Of a DNA stretch of 64,000 bases, positions 33,217 to 45,896 are shown piece after piece. The stretch lies in contig JAPTJF010000111.1 in assembly GCA_029339195.1 (NCBI GenBank), forward strand, positions 1-64,000, given 5' to 3'. This DNA is from Micractinium sp. NFX-FRZ. Its lineage: Eukaryota > Chlorophyta > Trebouxiophyceae > Chlorellales > Chlorellaceae. The notes below the pieces were generated by a model. The model saw only the letters and a list, made by a program, of their open reading frames with translations, made no database searches and was not told the origin of the DNA. Numbering within the stretch: position 1 is the first letter of the stretch; each line of letters begins with the position of its first letter. The translations under genes and the position numbers were made by a program.

Positions 33217-36200
33217 TCACGCACTGGTCAGCACGCTGGCGACGGCCTTGAGCGCGCCAAGCAGGTCCTTGGACAGGTCGAGCACGTGCGTGTTGCTGGC
33301 GTGCCACGCCTTGACGGCGTTGGGGCGCAGGCGGTACAGCGCGCGTACCGGCGCCAGCAGGGCGTCGTACACAGCGGGGATGTGCCTCTGGGGCAGCACA
33401 CCCTCAAGGAACCACTCGCTGTGGCAAGAGGCCACCATGCCGTCCACCACGATGCGTCCGTTCATGGTGAGTGGGTTGTACAGGCCGCGGCTGGTTTCCA
33501 GCACCACCGACCGCACCGCCGCCACGCGCACAGCGTGCTCGTTGTGGGAGGCCAGCTGGACGAGGTTTCCCACCGCCACGTCACCGGCACGCTTGGGGGC
33601 AAAGCTGTGGGGAGCTGCGGCCCCGGCCGGGCTGGTGGGGATGTAGTGGCCGGGGGTGAGGCGCAGCACGGTGCCGTCGGCGGTCTCTACCCGCACAAAG
33701 TCGGCCAGGGCGTCAGCGTCAGCATGGCCCTGTAGCACGGATAGCGTGCAGAGCGCGCACGTCAGTGGCGGCGAGCGTCGGTACGGGGGCAACGCAGAGC
33801 TGCCGAGGCAGCAGGGAAGCTTGCATGCTGGTCACAGTCGCAGGCACGGCAGAAGGGCTTGACTGGCCGCTGCCAGCTCATCTCTCAAAACAAAAAAAAC
33901 AGGATGGCTGTTCACCTGCAGGTACACCTCGCTGTACACGACGCGGCCATCGTGGGTGACGCTCATGACGCGATCGCCGATGGAGAGCTGGGAGATGGGC
34001 AGCACGCGCTGCAAGGAAGAGCGGCAGGTAAAGCAACGTTGGGTGGGTGAGCGGGCGGGCGGTACATGCGCCAGATTCGCCCCTGGATGGCCATACTGAC
34101 AGCTTTCAGCGCAGCAGGCAGCACGCCAGGTAGGCGAATGCACATTGGCCCATACATTGTGTTGTTGGCGGGCAGGGGACCTTTGCATTCACAAGCAACA
34201 CGGTGTTAGTAGGTGCTCATTGAAACACACCTGATCAGCGGTCCTGACGGTGGCATCAGCGGGGAAGCAGCCTCTGTCAGCGGCTGCAACACGACAAGGG
34301 GTGGGCGGTGTGGCCTTGGTGCACCCGGCTGGAGAGGCGGCTGCAGCGCCTCGGGGCACGTACAGCTTGCAAGCCAAAGTGCACAGGCGCATATGCTTGC
34401 GGCTCACGGCTGGGATGACCCACAGACCAGGCCAACCAACAAGCGCTCTCACCGACCGCGATGGCGTTGCCAGCAATGGGTGCCACTGTGACTGTGAAGA
34501 AAAAACTGGCGACAGCCCACCAAATCTTCAGCTGGCGCCCATGTGCAGGCACCACGCCAGTCGCAGCCAGAGCCTGCACGAGCCAGGAGCTTGCGAGGAT
34601 TTTGTTACACGCTGCCAATCGCATACGGCATTGGCAAGGTGCACGAGCCAGCAGATCCTGTCTGCTGCAAGCGCCGCATGTGCTGGCTGCCTGCAAACCG
34701 GCAGTGGCCAGCATGCCTGGAGATACCAATGGCCCTTTGAAGGCTGGGAAACGTGGTGGCAGGGTGCAGCTCACCTGCATGCGCCTGGCGAGCTGGGGGT
34801 CAGCCTTGGCCCGCAGGGCGCCTGCCTCAGCAGAGCTGACAGGGCGGCTCTTGACCTCAAAGGCCAGGCACACCGACAAGGCGCAGTCGACCTGCGAGGG
34901 CGGTGGCCATGATTCCGCTTGAGTTGCCGTGCAGGGTTGCACCAGCAAGAGGGAATGGCGCCAGAGCCGGCGGGACAGCACACTGAAGTGAGGCCCTGGT
35001 CACTCCCCCAACTGTGTGTTCAATGGAGGCCCGCTCACCTCAATCTTCCTGCTCTTGCTCTGCAGGACGGCGCTCACGTGGCTGGCATCCCCGGTCTGCA
35101 GGGCCCGCTTGCACCCGTTGACCTTGGCGACCTGCAGACAGAAGGACCCATCGGCCATGGCCTTGAGCGCATGCATGGTACCCATAGCTCGACGGAAACT
35201 CACGGACCTTGCAGGCTACAGCAGAGCATGCATTCCACGGACTGCCTGGGACTGTGAACCCAGTAACAAGCAACGCCTGCGCCTGCACTGGTGCACCACT
35301 CACGTTCATGGCCTTGGTGCCGTCCTGCAGCAGCACCTTCTTGCCGGCGGCCAGCTGTTGGCAGATCTGCAGGGCGGGAGTTGCAGCAGGGGATGAGCTC
35401 GAGGCCGCCACAGCCAGCACTGTAGTGGGGCGCAAAGTCAAGAACCGTGTGCAATGTCTGGTTGACCACCCACTGCTCGCTTGCGCACGCACGCAGGCCA
35501 CTGGCAGGAGGTGCCTGCAGAAGGGAGGGCCAGCACCCACCTGCATGGCCGTGTCGCCGGCCAGGGCGCCCTGGAAGGCAGCGGTGAACAGCTGGCTCCC
35601 AATGATGATCTGCACGTTGCCCTTCTTGTCCGCAGACAACCACCTCCGGGCCGTTTGCCGGGGCGGTAGCCACTGCGGCAGCCGCTGCACCGGCGGCAGG
35701 GGCCTGCTTGGCCCTCTTTGCGTAGTGGGCTTGATACGAACGCACAGCATCCTTGGCGTTGGGCAGCATCAAGCCGTCGATGTCGAGGGCGACTGGCCTG
35801 CAAGGCGGTGGGGTTGGTGGGGTTGATGGTGGATGCCAGTGTTTGCACTGGCAGGTTGGTGTGGCCAGCCCCCGGCCTCTTTGGCCAGCCCTCAGCGGCT
35901 GGGTACATGTAAAAGTGCTGTCCCTGCTGCAAAGCTCACCCATCGGCGGCGCCGGCGGCATGCAGGTGGCGGCGGCCAAACGCGGCGTTGGCTTGGGCGC
36001 CAGCTGCAGCAGGGAGCGCGGGGGAATCAAAGCCGTTTTGATCGAGGAGCTGTGGATCGCCATGAGTCACTCCAGGGCTGTGGGCGTCAAGCCCCAGGGT
36101 GGATCACACTGCACCCTGGGGGACTGGCGGCAAGTCAGCCAGCCAACGTCGGCTGCTATTTCTTGCAGGTCTGTTTGCTCGTTGTAGCCACATGCCACAT

Positions 36201-36281
36201 GCCACATGCCACCTGCCCACCTGCAGCCTGGCCCAGAACGAGGAGTGCCAGGTAGGCCAGGGCGAGCGAGTTGGAGCGCAT
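33217..36281 (-). CDS. Secreted protein with C-terminal hedgehog-type Hint domain
   Basis: Hint domains cleave themselves at an N-terminal Cys by an ester-forming rearrangement. Here Hint starts at GCFPADATV, continues with RVLPISQLSIGDRVMSV, VYSEVYLQ, TADGTVLRLTPGHYIPTS with its block-B His, and ends with NPLTMNGRIVVDGMVASCHS, as in hedgehog C-terminal domains. The probable start MRSNSLALAYLALLVLGQAA is a signal peptide, 60 bases below a TATA box. The segment between (GNVQIIIGSQLFTAAFQ, VAKVNGCKRALQTGD, VDCALSVCLAFEVK) matches nothing I know. Exons: 36281-36213, 36003-35940, 35792-35541, 35366-35304, 35131-35039, 34891-34775, 34491-34453, 34283-34231, 34008-33916, 33729-33217. Two joins are unresolved: exon 3 needs a one-base frame change near 35640, and a piece of length 3n+1 is missing before 34491. 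Confidence 0.75.
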
Positions 36282-36999
36282 CCTTGTGTGCGTTGCTGGT
36301 TGATGGTTGTAAATGTGACGATCGCATGTTTCGCGGTCACTTATAAATGCAGACAGCAGGCGCGTTGCCGCGTTGCGAAGGTGCCTAGAAGCGACAAGAG
36401 GACAGTGCGAAACCGCAAGGAGCTTTGCGTAACGGCACAGGATGGGGCCAAATCGACAGGAGGGCAGATGTGAGCGAGGGTCGCAGACCCACAGGCACAC
36501 TTGCACAGCGCTGTGCGCTACCGCTGCCGCCGCTCAGTCTGTCGGACATCACCCGATGATGAGGGAGGCTGACCCAGTGCATGTGCGAGCAAGTACGCCC
36601 TGAATTTGCCTTGCAGTTCTGCATGTTTCGTTTGACCAGCTGAGCAGGCCAAAATGAGCGCGGGTCCCTTGCAGTATATGTTGCATAGGGCTCCTGAAGA
36701 TCCACCAGACTTCTAGCTGATTTAGCGGTCAGGGTGACATGGGCAGCTGGCCACAGCCTGTGAAGTAGTTAGTACTTCCGTCGGCCATGGAACGGTGGTG
36801 CCAGCAAGACAGGCTGGCCGCCATGCAGAGCCTGGATAGGCTTGGGCTCACAAATGACTGTCGGACAACCACAGAATTGGATGTGTATATGAGCGCCAAT
36901 GTGAGTGGCTGAAGTCACTGTCGCAACGTGCAGGAGCTGGCAGTGCTGAGATGACAAGTACAATGCCAACAGACCGCTGGTGTGCATGGTTGCCGCAAG
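36282..36999. other. Promoter of the Hint gene and 3' flank of the phosphodiesterase gene
   Basis: Apart from the TATA box at 36341-36347 I see no features. The remainder should contain the 3' untranslated sequence of the minus-strand phosphodiesterase gene, though no TGTAA motif was found close to its stop. Confidence 0.5.
36341..36347 (-). promoter_or_regulatory. TATA box of the Hint-domain gene
   Basis: On the minus strand the sequence reads GCATTTATAAGTGACC. It lies about 60 bases upstream of the ATG at 36281, which begins a good signal peptide; spacing suits a TATA box with a short leader. Confidence 0.6.
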
Positions 37000-38499
37000 T
37001 CACTCGCCCAGTGGGAACTCTGCCAGCTGCTGCCAGCTGCCCAGGCTCTTGTCGCTCTCTTCCGTCTCCCACACTGCGAGCAGGGGCAGACGCGTGGTGC
37101 ATGCATCAAGTCAAAAGCCTGCTGTCCTGCCTGCCTGCCTGCTTGGCACCCCCGCTGCCAAGCCGGCAGGCCTGCACTTGTGTTGAGCAGAACGTGCAGT
37201 TCCCCCCATGTTGCCCATACACTGTTTCAACCGAGCACAGCACCCGCCCGCCTGCGCCTACCTGTCAGACTGCCAACATCAAACCCAAGCTCCGTGTCCC
37301 CCTCCAGCAGCGCTTCCCCCGGCCCAAACAGCCGCTGCTGCTCCTCTGCCACCACCCGCTCCCTGCACCACAAGGCGGGGTGAGCAAAATGGCCGCAGGG
37401 CAGGTGCATATAAACCTGCACAGGGAGCTGCAGCAGGTGCCAGTGATTGAGGGGCACCAGGGTGCGCACCCTGTCCTCATGCCCAAGGGACTTCTTGGCC
37501 CCGACTCAACATCCAACTCCGCCCTCCACACCTCCGCACCTCTCCTGCTGCTCAATGTCGGCGTACAGCAGCGACAGGTGCGGCATGTAGCGGCTACTGG
37601 GGTCCTGGCCGTATGCTGCCCTCGTGGCCGCCCCCGCCTGCGCACAAGGAGGGCAAGGCCAGGTACGCAGGTGAGGTGCGGGGTGGAGGGAGGGCAGCAG
37701 GATATGATGTAAGCCTGCCGACTCTGTGAACAGGCGGCACTCCCCTCTGGGATGCAGCTACCAGCACACCCGGCGTGTCCATCATAATCTGATGCCGCAG
37801 CAGGTGCACCGCCTGCTCCGGTGCCGCCACTGTACTCCTGCTAGCTCACCCGCGCAAACGCCCATGCACGGTCCACCTGCCCACCTGCCCAGGTGACCCA
37901 CCTGCATCGTCTGCTCCTCTGCCTTGCACAGCACATACACGCACTGGTGGAAGATGGAGCCGCAGGCCACGCGGTCAAAAGAGATGCGGTAGGGCTGCCG
38001 GGCAGGGGGGGGTGGGCACCGGGGAGAGAGAGGGCGCTATGCAGGGCAAGTTCAGGCAGGGCCTGTGACATGTGTGAGCGCAGACGCAGGATCATGCAGA
38101 AACAGGTGGAGCTAGGTGAAATAATAAGCCAGGAAGAGCAAGGCACGCCCCTGATGCAGCCTGCATCCACCGTGTCCCGCTCGCTCACCGTGAGCGATGC
38201 TGCTAGCTGGCGTGCACGCGCCAGCACGTCTGCCTCGGTTGTCTTGATGCCGCCAAGCAGGGTGACGTGTGGCAGGAAGGGGGGCGCGCCTGGAGTGCGA
38301 GCTGCCAGCCCGCGAATCTCGGCATGCAGCTTGTCGGCCAGCGCGCCTGCGACAGGGGGCGGCGGTGCCGAGTGCGTTTTGGCGGCGGCGCTGGCAGCTG
38401 GCCTGCCTCAAGCTGATCGCCGCGTCACGCGACTTTCGACTTACCTCTGGGCATCACCCAGAGCGAATACGACTTGATCTGGGGGCCAGCAGAGGCCAT
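37000..38499 (-). CDS. CPD1: Cyclic phosphodiesterase, 2H family (6 exons, 192 aa)
   Basis: Plant-type cyclic phosphodiesterases open ADP-ribose 1'',2''-cyclic phosphate, formed during tRNA splicing, and nucleoside 2',3'-cyclic phosphates. Two H-x-S/T catalytic motifs are present: FLPHVTLLGGI and YMPHLSLLYAD, about 80 residues apart. The start MASAGPQIKSYSLWVMPRG matches the family's opening beta strand, and the end SWQQLAEFPLGE matches the usual SWxxVxEFxL. Length fits the roughly 180-residue Arabidopsis enzyme. Exons: 38499-38445, 38346-38189, 37994-37902, 37637-37540, 37362-37262, 37073-37000, all phase-consistent. No targeting peptide is seen, so it is probably cytosolic or nuclear. The gene is on the same strand as its neighbours on both sides. 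Confidence 0.9.
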
Positions 38500-38763
38500 C
38501 CTTCGGCAACCCCTCTCTGGAGAGCAGCGCAGCGCAGCGGCGATTGGGGCGTCCGCTTCCTATGAGATCTGACTGCGTTTGCATGTGTTGCGTGCTACGG
38601 AACGATGGGCTAATGCTGGGCACTGCCGCCACCAGGGGCGCCCGCCTGGCGGTGCTCTGCAGGCACCACCGCGGTGTGCCGCCCTCCCTCATAGCCACCC
38701 TATTTGATACCTCAGATGTTCACAAATGACGAGGAGGCACAGTCGGAATTCACAGCAGCAGCG

Positions 38764-41700
38764 TCACACAGAAGGCTGAGGAGCTGCTGCCGGCGCTGCA
38801 GCCGGGCCGCCGCCGGGCTGCCGGCGCGGCACTCGCAGCACCACGCTGCCGCCTCGCCCGCCGGACCTGCCTGGCCCTCCTTCCGCCGAGGGGCCTGATC
38901 CTGGCCGTGCTGCTGCTGTCTCCGTCCCGGCGCCACGCCACTGCTGCCCCCGCCCCCGGCCGCCCCTGCGGTTCTGCGCCCTTGCCTCCCCATCTGGGCC
39001 TGCCTGCTGCCGCTCCATATGGAGAGCAGCAGCTTGCGGTGCTGCCGACGGCCCAGTGCCTGCTTGCTGTGAAGGTGCTGCTGCTGCCAGGCCAGGGGGC
39101 GTCATCCCCACTGCGTCCGCTGCTGAGCTGCCCGACCCCGCTGCAACAGCACGCCGCTCCTCCCGCCGCGCCTGTGCCGCCGCCTTCATGTTCTTTCCAT
39201 GCCGCCGCTCCTTGCCCCTGCCATCGCCACCGCCGCCGCTGCTGCTGCCACCAATGCTCCCTGGGCCGCCTGCTGCTGCCACTGCTGTCTCCGGTACTGC
39301 CGCCGCTGCCACTACTGATCCTGCTGTCCCAGCGCTTGCAATGGCCGCCTCAGTGGCGTACTCCGGGCTGCTATAGGCAGATGTCTCGCTGCCCACCCGA
39401 GGCAACCCCGCTGCCGGTGGCGCCGCGCTGCTGTTGGGCGCCTGCCCTGCTGCCACTGCTACCACCGCAGCACTGCCGCTGGCGGTGGCCGCCATCATGC
39501 CGGAGCGCCCCAGGTTGCTCAAGGCCACAGACACAGCTTCCAACGTGGCGCTCAGCGCAGGCGACCTCCTGCCGCTGCCGCTCCTGCTGCTGCTGCGCGA
39601 CCGGCTGCGGCTGCGCTCCGCACGTGCACGCCTCCGCTCCTCTACCTTTGACTTTTGAGCCGCCTTGGCTGCCGCCTTTTTAGCCGCCCTGCGCTCCTCA
39701 CGGGCAGCCGCCACCAGGGCAGCCGCCGCTGCTGCCTTGGCGTCCAGCTCAGCCAGGCGGGCTGCCTCCTCACGCACCTCTGGCTCCATTGCCTGTCGCA
39801 CCTGCTGCAGGCTGAACAGCGCGGCAGGCTGCTGCTGCTGCGGCTGCTGCTGCTGCGGCTGCAGGCTGCCGGGCACAGCCGCCAAGGGCGCCAGCCCGGC
39901 CACTGCTGCTGCAGGGCCCAGGCCTGGCGGCGGCGGCAGCCCGGCGCCCTGGAGCGGCAACGGGCCCAGAGAGAGCTGCCCCACCTGCTGCTGCAGACTG
40001 CCCAGCGCCCCATGGCCCGCAATGCCTGCACGTGCACGGAGCAAGGTGGTATAGCCATTTGTTGGCCCAGGCTTCCTGGAGTCGCTGTGCCTTGCTGTTG
40101 GCAGCACCGCCATGCACGCACACAGAGCCATGCGGCCTGAACTGTACGCACTGTGGCCCCACACCACTGCCTCTGGGCTGGACACGCTGCCATTGGGCCA
40201 ACGCCCCCCCAAGGCACCCTCCCGCCAGCCTCTGGCGTACCTCGCTCTTGCTGGTGGTTGACGAGCACGGCGCCGGGCAGGCTCTCCGTGTGCTTCTGGA
40301 TGCGGGGCGGGATGATGAGGTCGACGGGGGGGACCCACTGCAGCGCAGCAGCAGCAACAGCGGTGGGCGGGCATGCGGGTGGGGCAGGGTCAGGTTGGCA
40401 GGGCAGGGGCGAGAACCATGGGGGTGATGGGGGCGGGTGGGGCAAATGCCAGGGGGGTGGGTAGGAGAGGAGTGCCACGCGCAAGCCAGATGCTGCTGGC
40501 AGTCAGCAGTGGCCCGCGCACCCACGCCAGCCAGCAGATGTCCAGACCCCAGGCAGCGCGCAGGCAGCACCGATGCAGCAAGGCACGCCCAGCGGCATGG
40601 CAGCTGCGCACCTGCACTGCGGATGTCTGCCCATTGCTGGTCATGAGGTCGTGCAGGTGGCGGGGGTGCAGGGCGGTGGGGCCAAACAGCTGCTCAAGGG
40701 CACGCTCCGCTTGATCGGGCTGCAAAGAGGGGCAGATGGCAGCATATGGGGCAGGGTGGTGAGCTGGAGTAGAATGGTGGTGGGAGGCTGGCGCGGGTGT
40801 GCATGTCGCTGCCACCGAGTGCACCTGAACTACAGCTGAGGACTCTCAACCGCAGGCACAGCGAGCTGGATCAGCTGCTAGCTCGGCTGGGCAGCAAGCA
40901 AGGCACGCCACACCGAGGCCAACAGCCGTGCCACGCGTGGATGCAAGCACAGCACATCCCCTCACCCGCCCACCGCCCCCACCTGCTCCAGCTCCAGCAG
41001 CAGCTGGCGCCCCATGCCAACCGCCTCCGCAATGCCCCCCAGCTTCTCCTCCGTGCGCACAGTGCGCGCGCAGTTGTCGGTGCTGCAAGAGCGGGAGCGG
41101 GGGCAGGGGTGTGACGTGGGAATCGGCGGGCAGGCGGGTCGAGGATGCTTTGGCGGGCCGGGTTGTCCCGGCCCCTGGCAGCGACAGTGCACCTCAATAG
41201 GCGCCACGCAATTGACGGCCGGCCGGCCTGCCCCTGCCGCCCCACCCGACTGCCCCATTATGCCCTTCCCCCCGGCCCAAGGGTCCCTCAGTCGAAATAG
41301 AATGCCCCTTTGGGCGGCTGTACTGCCACCTGCGGCAATGATCCATTGGCAGCAGCGGTACCGCCCCTCATCTCACCTGTCATACGGGTCCTCCACCGAG
41401 CAGCAGTACCCCTCCTTGTCCCAGCGCTCGTACCGCAGCCGCCCACCCCACGTGTCCACCCGCACGCGCCGCAGCACCCTGCAGGGCCGGGGGCGCCGAT
41501 GATGGGAGGGTGAGCAGGTGCAGTGGGCAGGGCAGGGGCGGCATGCGAGCATGCACCGCTGCGCTGGCTTGGCCGCTCCCAGGAGGAGCACCGCCTGCGC
41601 TGCGGGCGGGGCGGGAGTTGCGAGACGGCAATACGCACTTGCCAGGTGCGCGCCCCAGCCTTCAACTTGCCGATTCCTACTCCCAGCCCCGCCTGGTTGC

Positions 41701-44700
41701 AAGCCCCCTCCTCCAGTGTGCCCGGCTCACCCACGCAGCGCGCCGGCATCGGCACCCTTGGGCGCCGCCCACCCCCCGCTCATCAGCCCCTCGTAGAGCG
41801 CAAAGAATGAGGCCAGCAGCTCCAGCAGCGTCTCGCTGTTGCCACCGGCGGGGGTGGGGCCGCCCTGGCGGCTCATGTGCGACAGGCGGTCGCAGGCCAG
41901 CTGCGGGCAGGGGGGGTGGGCGGGGCGAAGGGCGTGATGTCAACAGCATGCAGGCACCAGGTGCGTGACATGTGCGGGAATAGAGAGTGGGAGGGGCAGT
42001 GCAGCACAGGCAGCCTGGGGGGCATTGCAGGGGCGGGCCCGGCCAGGCCGCGCAGCAGCCTGTCCTGCCGTGAAATGCCAGCTGTGTGCCTGGCAGTGGG
42101 CCAACCCTGCCCTGCACCCCACAGGCCCTGGCGCTGCCCCGCTCACCGACAGCAGGCGCCAGTCGGGAGCCTGCCCCTCCTGCATGGGCCGTGCCGAGCT
42201 GGGCCCCTGACCAAATAGCTGGCACAGCGGCGGCAGCACCGCGGGGCTGCGCGTCTGCAGGTGGAACACAACCTGCGCCCGGGGAGGGGTGGGGGCGATG
42301 GCAGGGGAGGGGAGGTGGAGGGGGTGGGCGAGGGCAGGAGGAAGTGTGCAGGGGTTCTGGACCGGGCGTGCATGGCAGGCAAGCTGGGGCGCAGAAGCCT
42401 GTAAGCACCCACAGCGCAGCGCATGCCACCGGGTGCTGCGGGCAGCCGGCATTGCTGGCAGCAGGCACACAGCGACATATGCCCCCAAGGCCCCCCCGCC
42501 TACCAGCAGTGTGAGTGCAAATGAGTTGAAGGTGCCGTTTGTGGAGTCGTTGACGTCGTAGTGCCGCGACCACAGCTTGACCAGGCGCACCAGCGCGCCG
42601 AAACGCCAGTCGTACTGCAGGAGAAGGAGCGAGGTGGCACGGTGGCGGGGGGGCGGTCTGTGCGGCACGAGTAATGATGACACGGCAGGGTCCAGGCGCG
42701 TGCCAAGCCAGGGTGCATATGTGCACGAAGCGGGGAGGGTGCCCTGCTGCGCCGCCCTTCGCTGTATTGCCGCGCACCAGGCCACAACTCAACCTCATGT
42801 ACACCAAATATCACATACATCCCCCACGCTCTTGCTGCCCATTGTCGCACCCAAACCCCACGTCACCACCGGGGCCCACCTTGGCCAGCAGGCCTGACAT
42901 TCCCCCCACCAGGCCGAGTATCGTCATAGCTCACCCTCTAGCCTACCCTCACTCCACCCCCACCCCACCTATGCCAGCGCTCCCACTACTGCTCCACATG
43001 CACATGCCCATCCCCCCCATTGCGCACACCTCCCCTGCCCGCCACATCGTCGCAAGCTCAGCCACCCGCCCACCTGCGCCAGCAGCCCCATGACTGTCGA
43101 CTTGAACAGCGCCTGGCTGCCGCCGATGCCCACGTCAAAGTCCAGGCCTGCGGGGGGCGGGAAGGAGGGCCAGGGAGGGCGGAACACAAAGGCAGCGCGA
43201 ATTGCGGGTCGGCTGTTGAAAGAGACTTGCTGGAGTGGGTCCGCAAAAGGCGCAGGCAGGGCGGTGGGCAGACGCCAGCCGGGGTGGCGGAATCGGCATG
43301 GCAAAGGGTGGGGGCGGCGAGGCTCTGGACCCGCCTGAAGCACTTGCTGGCTGCCAGTGCGCTGCTGGGATGCCACAGTCACCCTATGCATCCTCCGCAG
43401 GCCCGACCAGTCCACACTGTGTGCACAGCCATCCTGTGCACAAACCCGCGCCAAGCCCAGCATCCGGCACCCATCAGAACGTGGCCCGCCCCTCCAGTGT
43501 CTGAGGTGCAGCGCGCGTGTATGTGCCTGGCATTCATTATTTCGCCTGGCATTCCATTCTCACAATCCCGCCCCCGCACCCACCCACCTGAAATGTCCCG
43601 GAATTTCAGGATGGGCACGCGTGCATGCAGTATGCGGTCCACCTGCCCCGAGCAGATGCGCTTGGCCTGGATGCGGGAGGCCAGCGCCTGACCCACAGGG
43701 CGGGAGGCGGGGCGGAGTTGGGGGACAGGAGGGTGGGATTGCGTAGATGCTGGGCATGCGCACGGTCAGGTGGGGGCAGGGGCGCCAGTGAGCAGCAGCG
43801 CAGGCAACCTCCCTTGTGGGAGCCCACCCTGGCAGCCAGCCCAGCTTCAGCAGCCCCGCCATGTTCTCCCCCCGCGCCGCCAGCCCCCCAGCGCCTGGCC
43901 CCCACGTGGTCGACCACAAGCCTCGCCCACCCACAGACTGGCAGCAACTTCCCTTCCGCCTCGCCCTTATCAGCTTGACCACCCCCCCTGCAATCATCCA
44001 CCCTCCAAACCCGGCCCACCACCTGGGTTCACACGCTCTGTGGCCCTTTGCCCCACTGTACTTGCTCGTCAATAGTCCGGTGTTCGCGCACTCACCCCTT
44101 CACCCTTCACCCCTTCACCCCCTCACCCCGGCACACTCCCAGTCAACCCACTTCCGATCTCGCCAACAACAGCACCAACAACGCTAAGCGCCCCCCCTCC
44201 CCCCGCCTCACCCTCAGGAACTTGACCTTCATCTCCCGCTCCATGCTGTCCACAGTCACCCGCTGCACCCGCCCCGACTCGTCCTGCCTGCACGCCCGCG
44301 CAGCAGGGTCGGCAGGCACAGTGGTGAGGGAGGGTTGCTGGCGCAGCGCGTGCCACAGGTGCGCAAGTCAGAGGCGGTCGATAAAAGGAGGCAGCAGCCA
44401 GCCAGGCAACGTGCCCTGTAGAGGTGCGGCAGCCACACAAGCAGCCCCGCCGCTCTGTGATCTGCCTGCCCGCCCGTCCTGTCTGCTTTACATGGCTTCC
44501 TCGCCCTGCCTGCCCTGCCTGATCGCCCTGCAAAATGTGCCCGCCCGCCCGGCCCACCCCACCCACCAAGTGGCATCCCCCTCAATGCTCAAGTCCAGGT
44601 CCCCGGTGGGGGTGTAGAGCCCGCTCACAAAGGAGCCTGCACGCAAGCACAGGGCCCGGGGTGGCCAAAGGAAAGGGAGGGGCTAGGGCAGGATTTCAGG

Positions 44701-45800
44701 CACAGGCTGCCAGCAACGTGATCGAGGCAACCGTGAGCACTGGCGACTGGTAGGAGTGGGGAAGCCCACAGGAGCATGCTGCCCAGCCTGCCGGCTGCCC
44801 AGCTGCAGCACAGCAGCCCCTCCTCAACTTTGCCCCACGTGGTGGCAATTGCAAACCGCTCAAGGAGGTGACTTTGCCCTCGCAGTGCCCCACATTTTTG
44901 CCCCTTAGATGCGTCCCCACCCATGACCCGCCTCCCCATCCACCCACCCACCGTATGGCTCCAGGTCTAGTCCCCGGCAGAAGTGGATGCCCGACTGAGC
45001 CAGGTCTTTCAGGCGCGCCATGGCCTGCCAGGGACGCAGAGGAGCAGGGCGAGGCAGGGAGCGCGCTCGAGGGATGCAGTGTCCGGCTGGCTGCTCAAAC
45101 GGCAGCTTCTACGGGTTAATGTCTGGGGCACTGTGCGGGGTAGGCAGCCTGCGCCAAGCGTGCAGATGTGCTGCAGGTGCCAAGCGGCAGCCAAATGCCC
45201 AGCATGCAGCTCTCGACAATCACCCTGCCCAGCTAATGCCAGCTGCTGCTGCGGCACTGGCAGCCCACCCGCTGCCTTGCTGCACCCTCCTGGGCCCACC
45301 TGCAGCCGAATGTGCAGCTCCCTGCTTGAGGGAGTGCACTGCTGCGCCATGGTGCGCAGTGCTGCAGCCAGGGGCGGGCAGAGCGCGGCAGTTGCATCTC
45401 AGTGAGCAGCGGGCACTGGACACAGCACGTTGCCCACAGCGGCAGCAGCGCCTGTCGGGCTGCACAGCACACAACAGCGCCTCCCACGCACTAACAGTCG
45501 CTGAGCCTCCCCCTCCTTCATTCGTCCACTTCCGTGGACTGTGCAGCACGTGCTGCTCTTCAGCCCACCTGTCTCCACCGCTGCCGCCACTGCCGGGTCC
45601 CATGAGTGGGACTGCCGGAAATCCGCCATGCCCTCGTGGCACAGCAGCGCCAGGTAGGCGGCCCCCGGGGCGGGAGCAGGCCCATGAGCTGGCGCCAGCG
45701 TGGCAGATGCCACGGCGCCCTCAAAGCCGGGCAGGCCCTCTGCAGGACGAGCAGCAGGGTCAGCAGGGTCGGCAGGTGGCGGGGGATGATGCTCAAACAT
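38764..45800 (-). CDS. Non-canonical poly(A)/terminal nucleotidyltransferase with Arg-Ser C terminus (15 exons, 920 aa)
   Basis: A Pol beta-type nucleotidyltransferase of the Cid1/TRF4 group, adding A or U tails to RNA 3' ends. The catalytic motif is YGSFVSGLYTPTGDLDLSIE (G-S and D-x-D); the third Asp is in LDFDVGIGG after ARVPILKFRD. The central region has VRLVKLWSRHYDVNDSTNG and FNSFALTLLV. The PAP-associated part has LLELLASFFALYEG and CCSVEDPYDSTDNCARTV. The last exon (421 codons) is low-complexity: Ala/Gln-rich, a charged helix, then RSRSRSSSRSGSGRR and an Arg/Gly tail, suggesting RNA contacts or nuclear location. Exons: 45800-45569, 45361-45300, 45024-44952, 44636-44563, 44283-44212, 43687-43588, 43147-43074, 42614-42504, 42272-42147, 41900-41731, 41478-41377, 41082-40983, 40719-40612, 40337-40241, 40025-38764. 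All phases agree. An in-frame ATG at 45920 is disfavoured because the TATA box lies between it and 45800. Confidence 0.88.
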
Positions 45801-45889
45801 CAGCACCGCACCGCACAGCGCAGTGGCGATGGCCGCAGAGCTTGCAACCCGGAGTGGCCACAGCAACGGCAGGAGAGGCTGTTGATGAT

Positions 45890-45896
45890 TTTTATA
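45890..45896 (-). promoter_or_regulatory. TATA box of the nucleotidyltransferase gene
   Basis: Minus-strand sequence CTCATATAAAAATC, about 90 bases upstream of the ATG at 45800. It lies downstream of another in-frame ATG at 45920, which favours 45800 as the real start. Confidence 0.55.

Noticed and set aside
36156..36506. A longer N terminus for the Hint protein starting upstream of 36281
   Set aside because: The upstream frame runs through the TATA box at 36341-36347, and the ATG at 36281 begins a good signal peptide.
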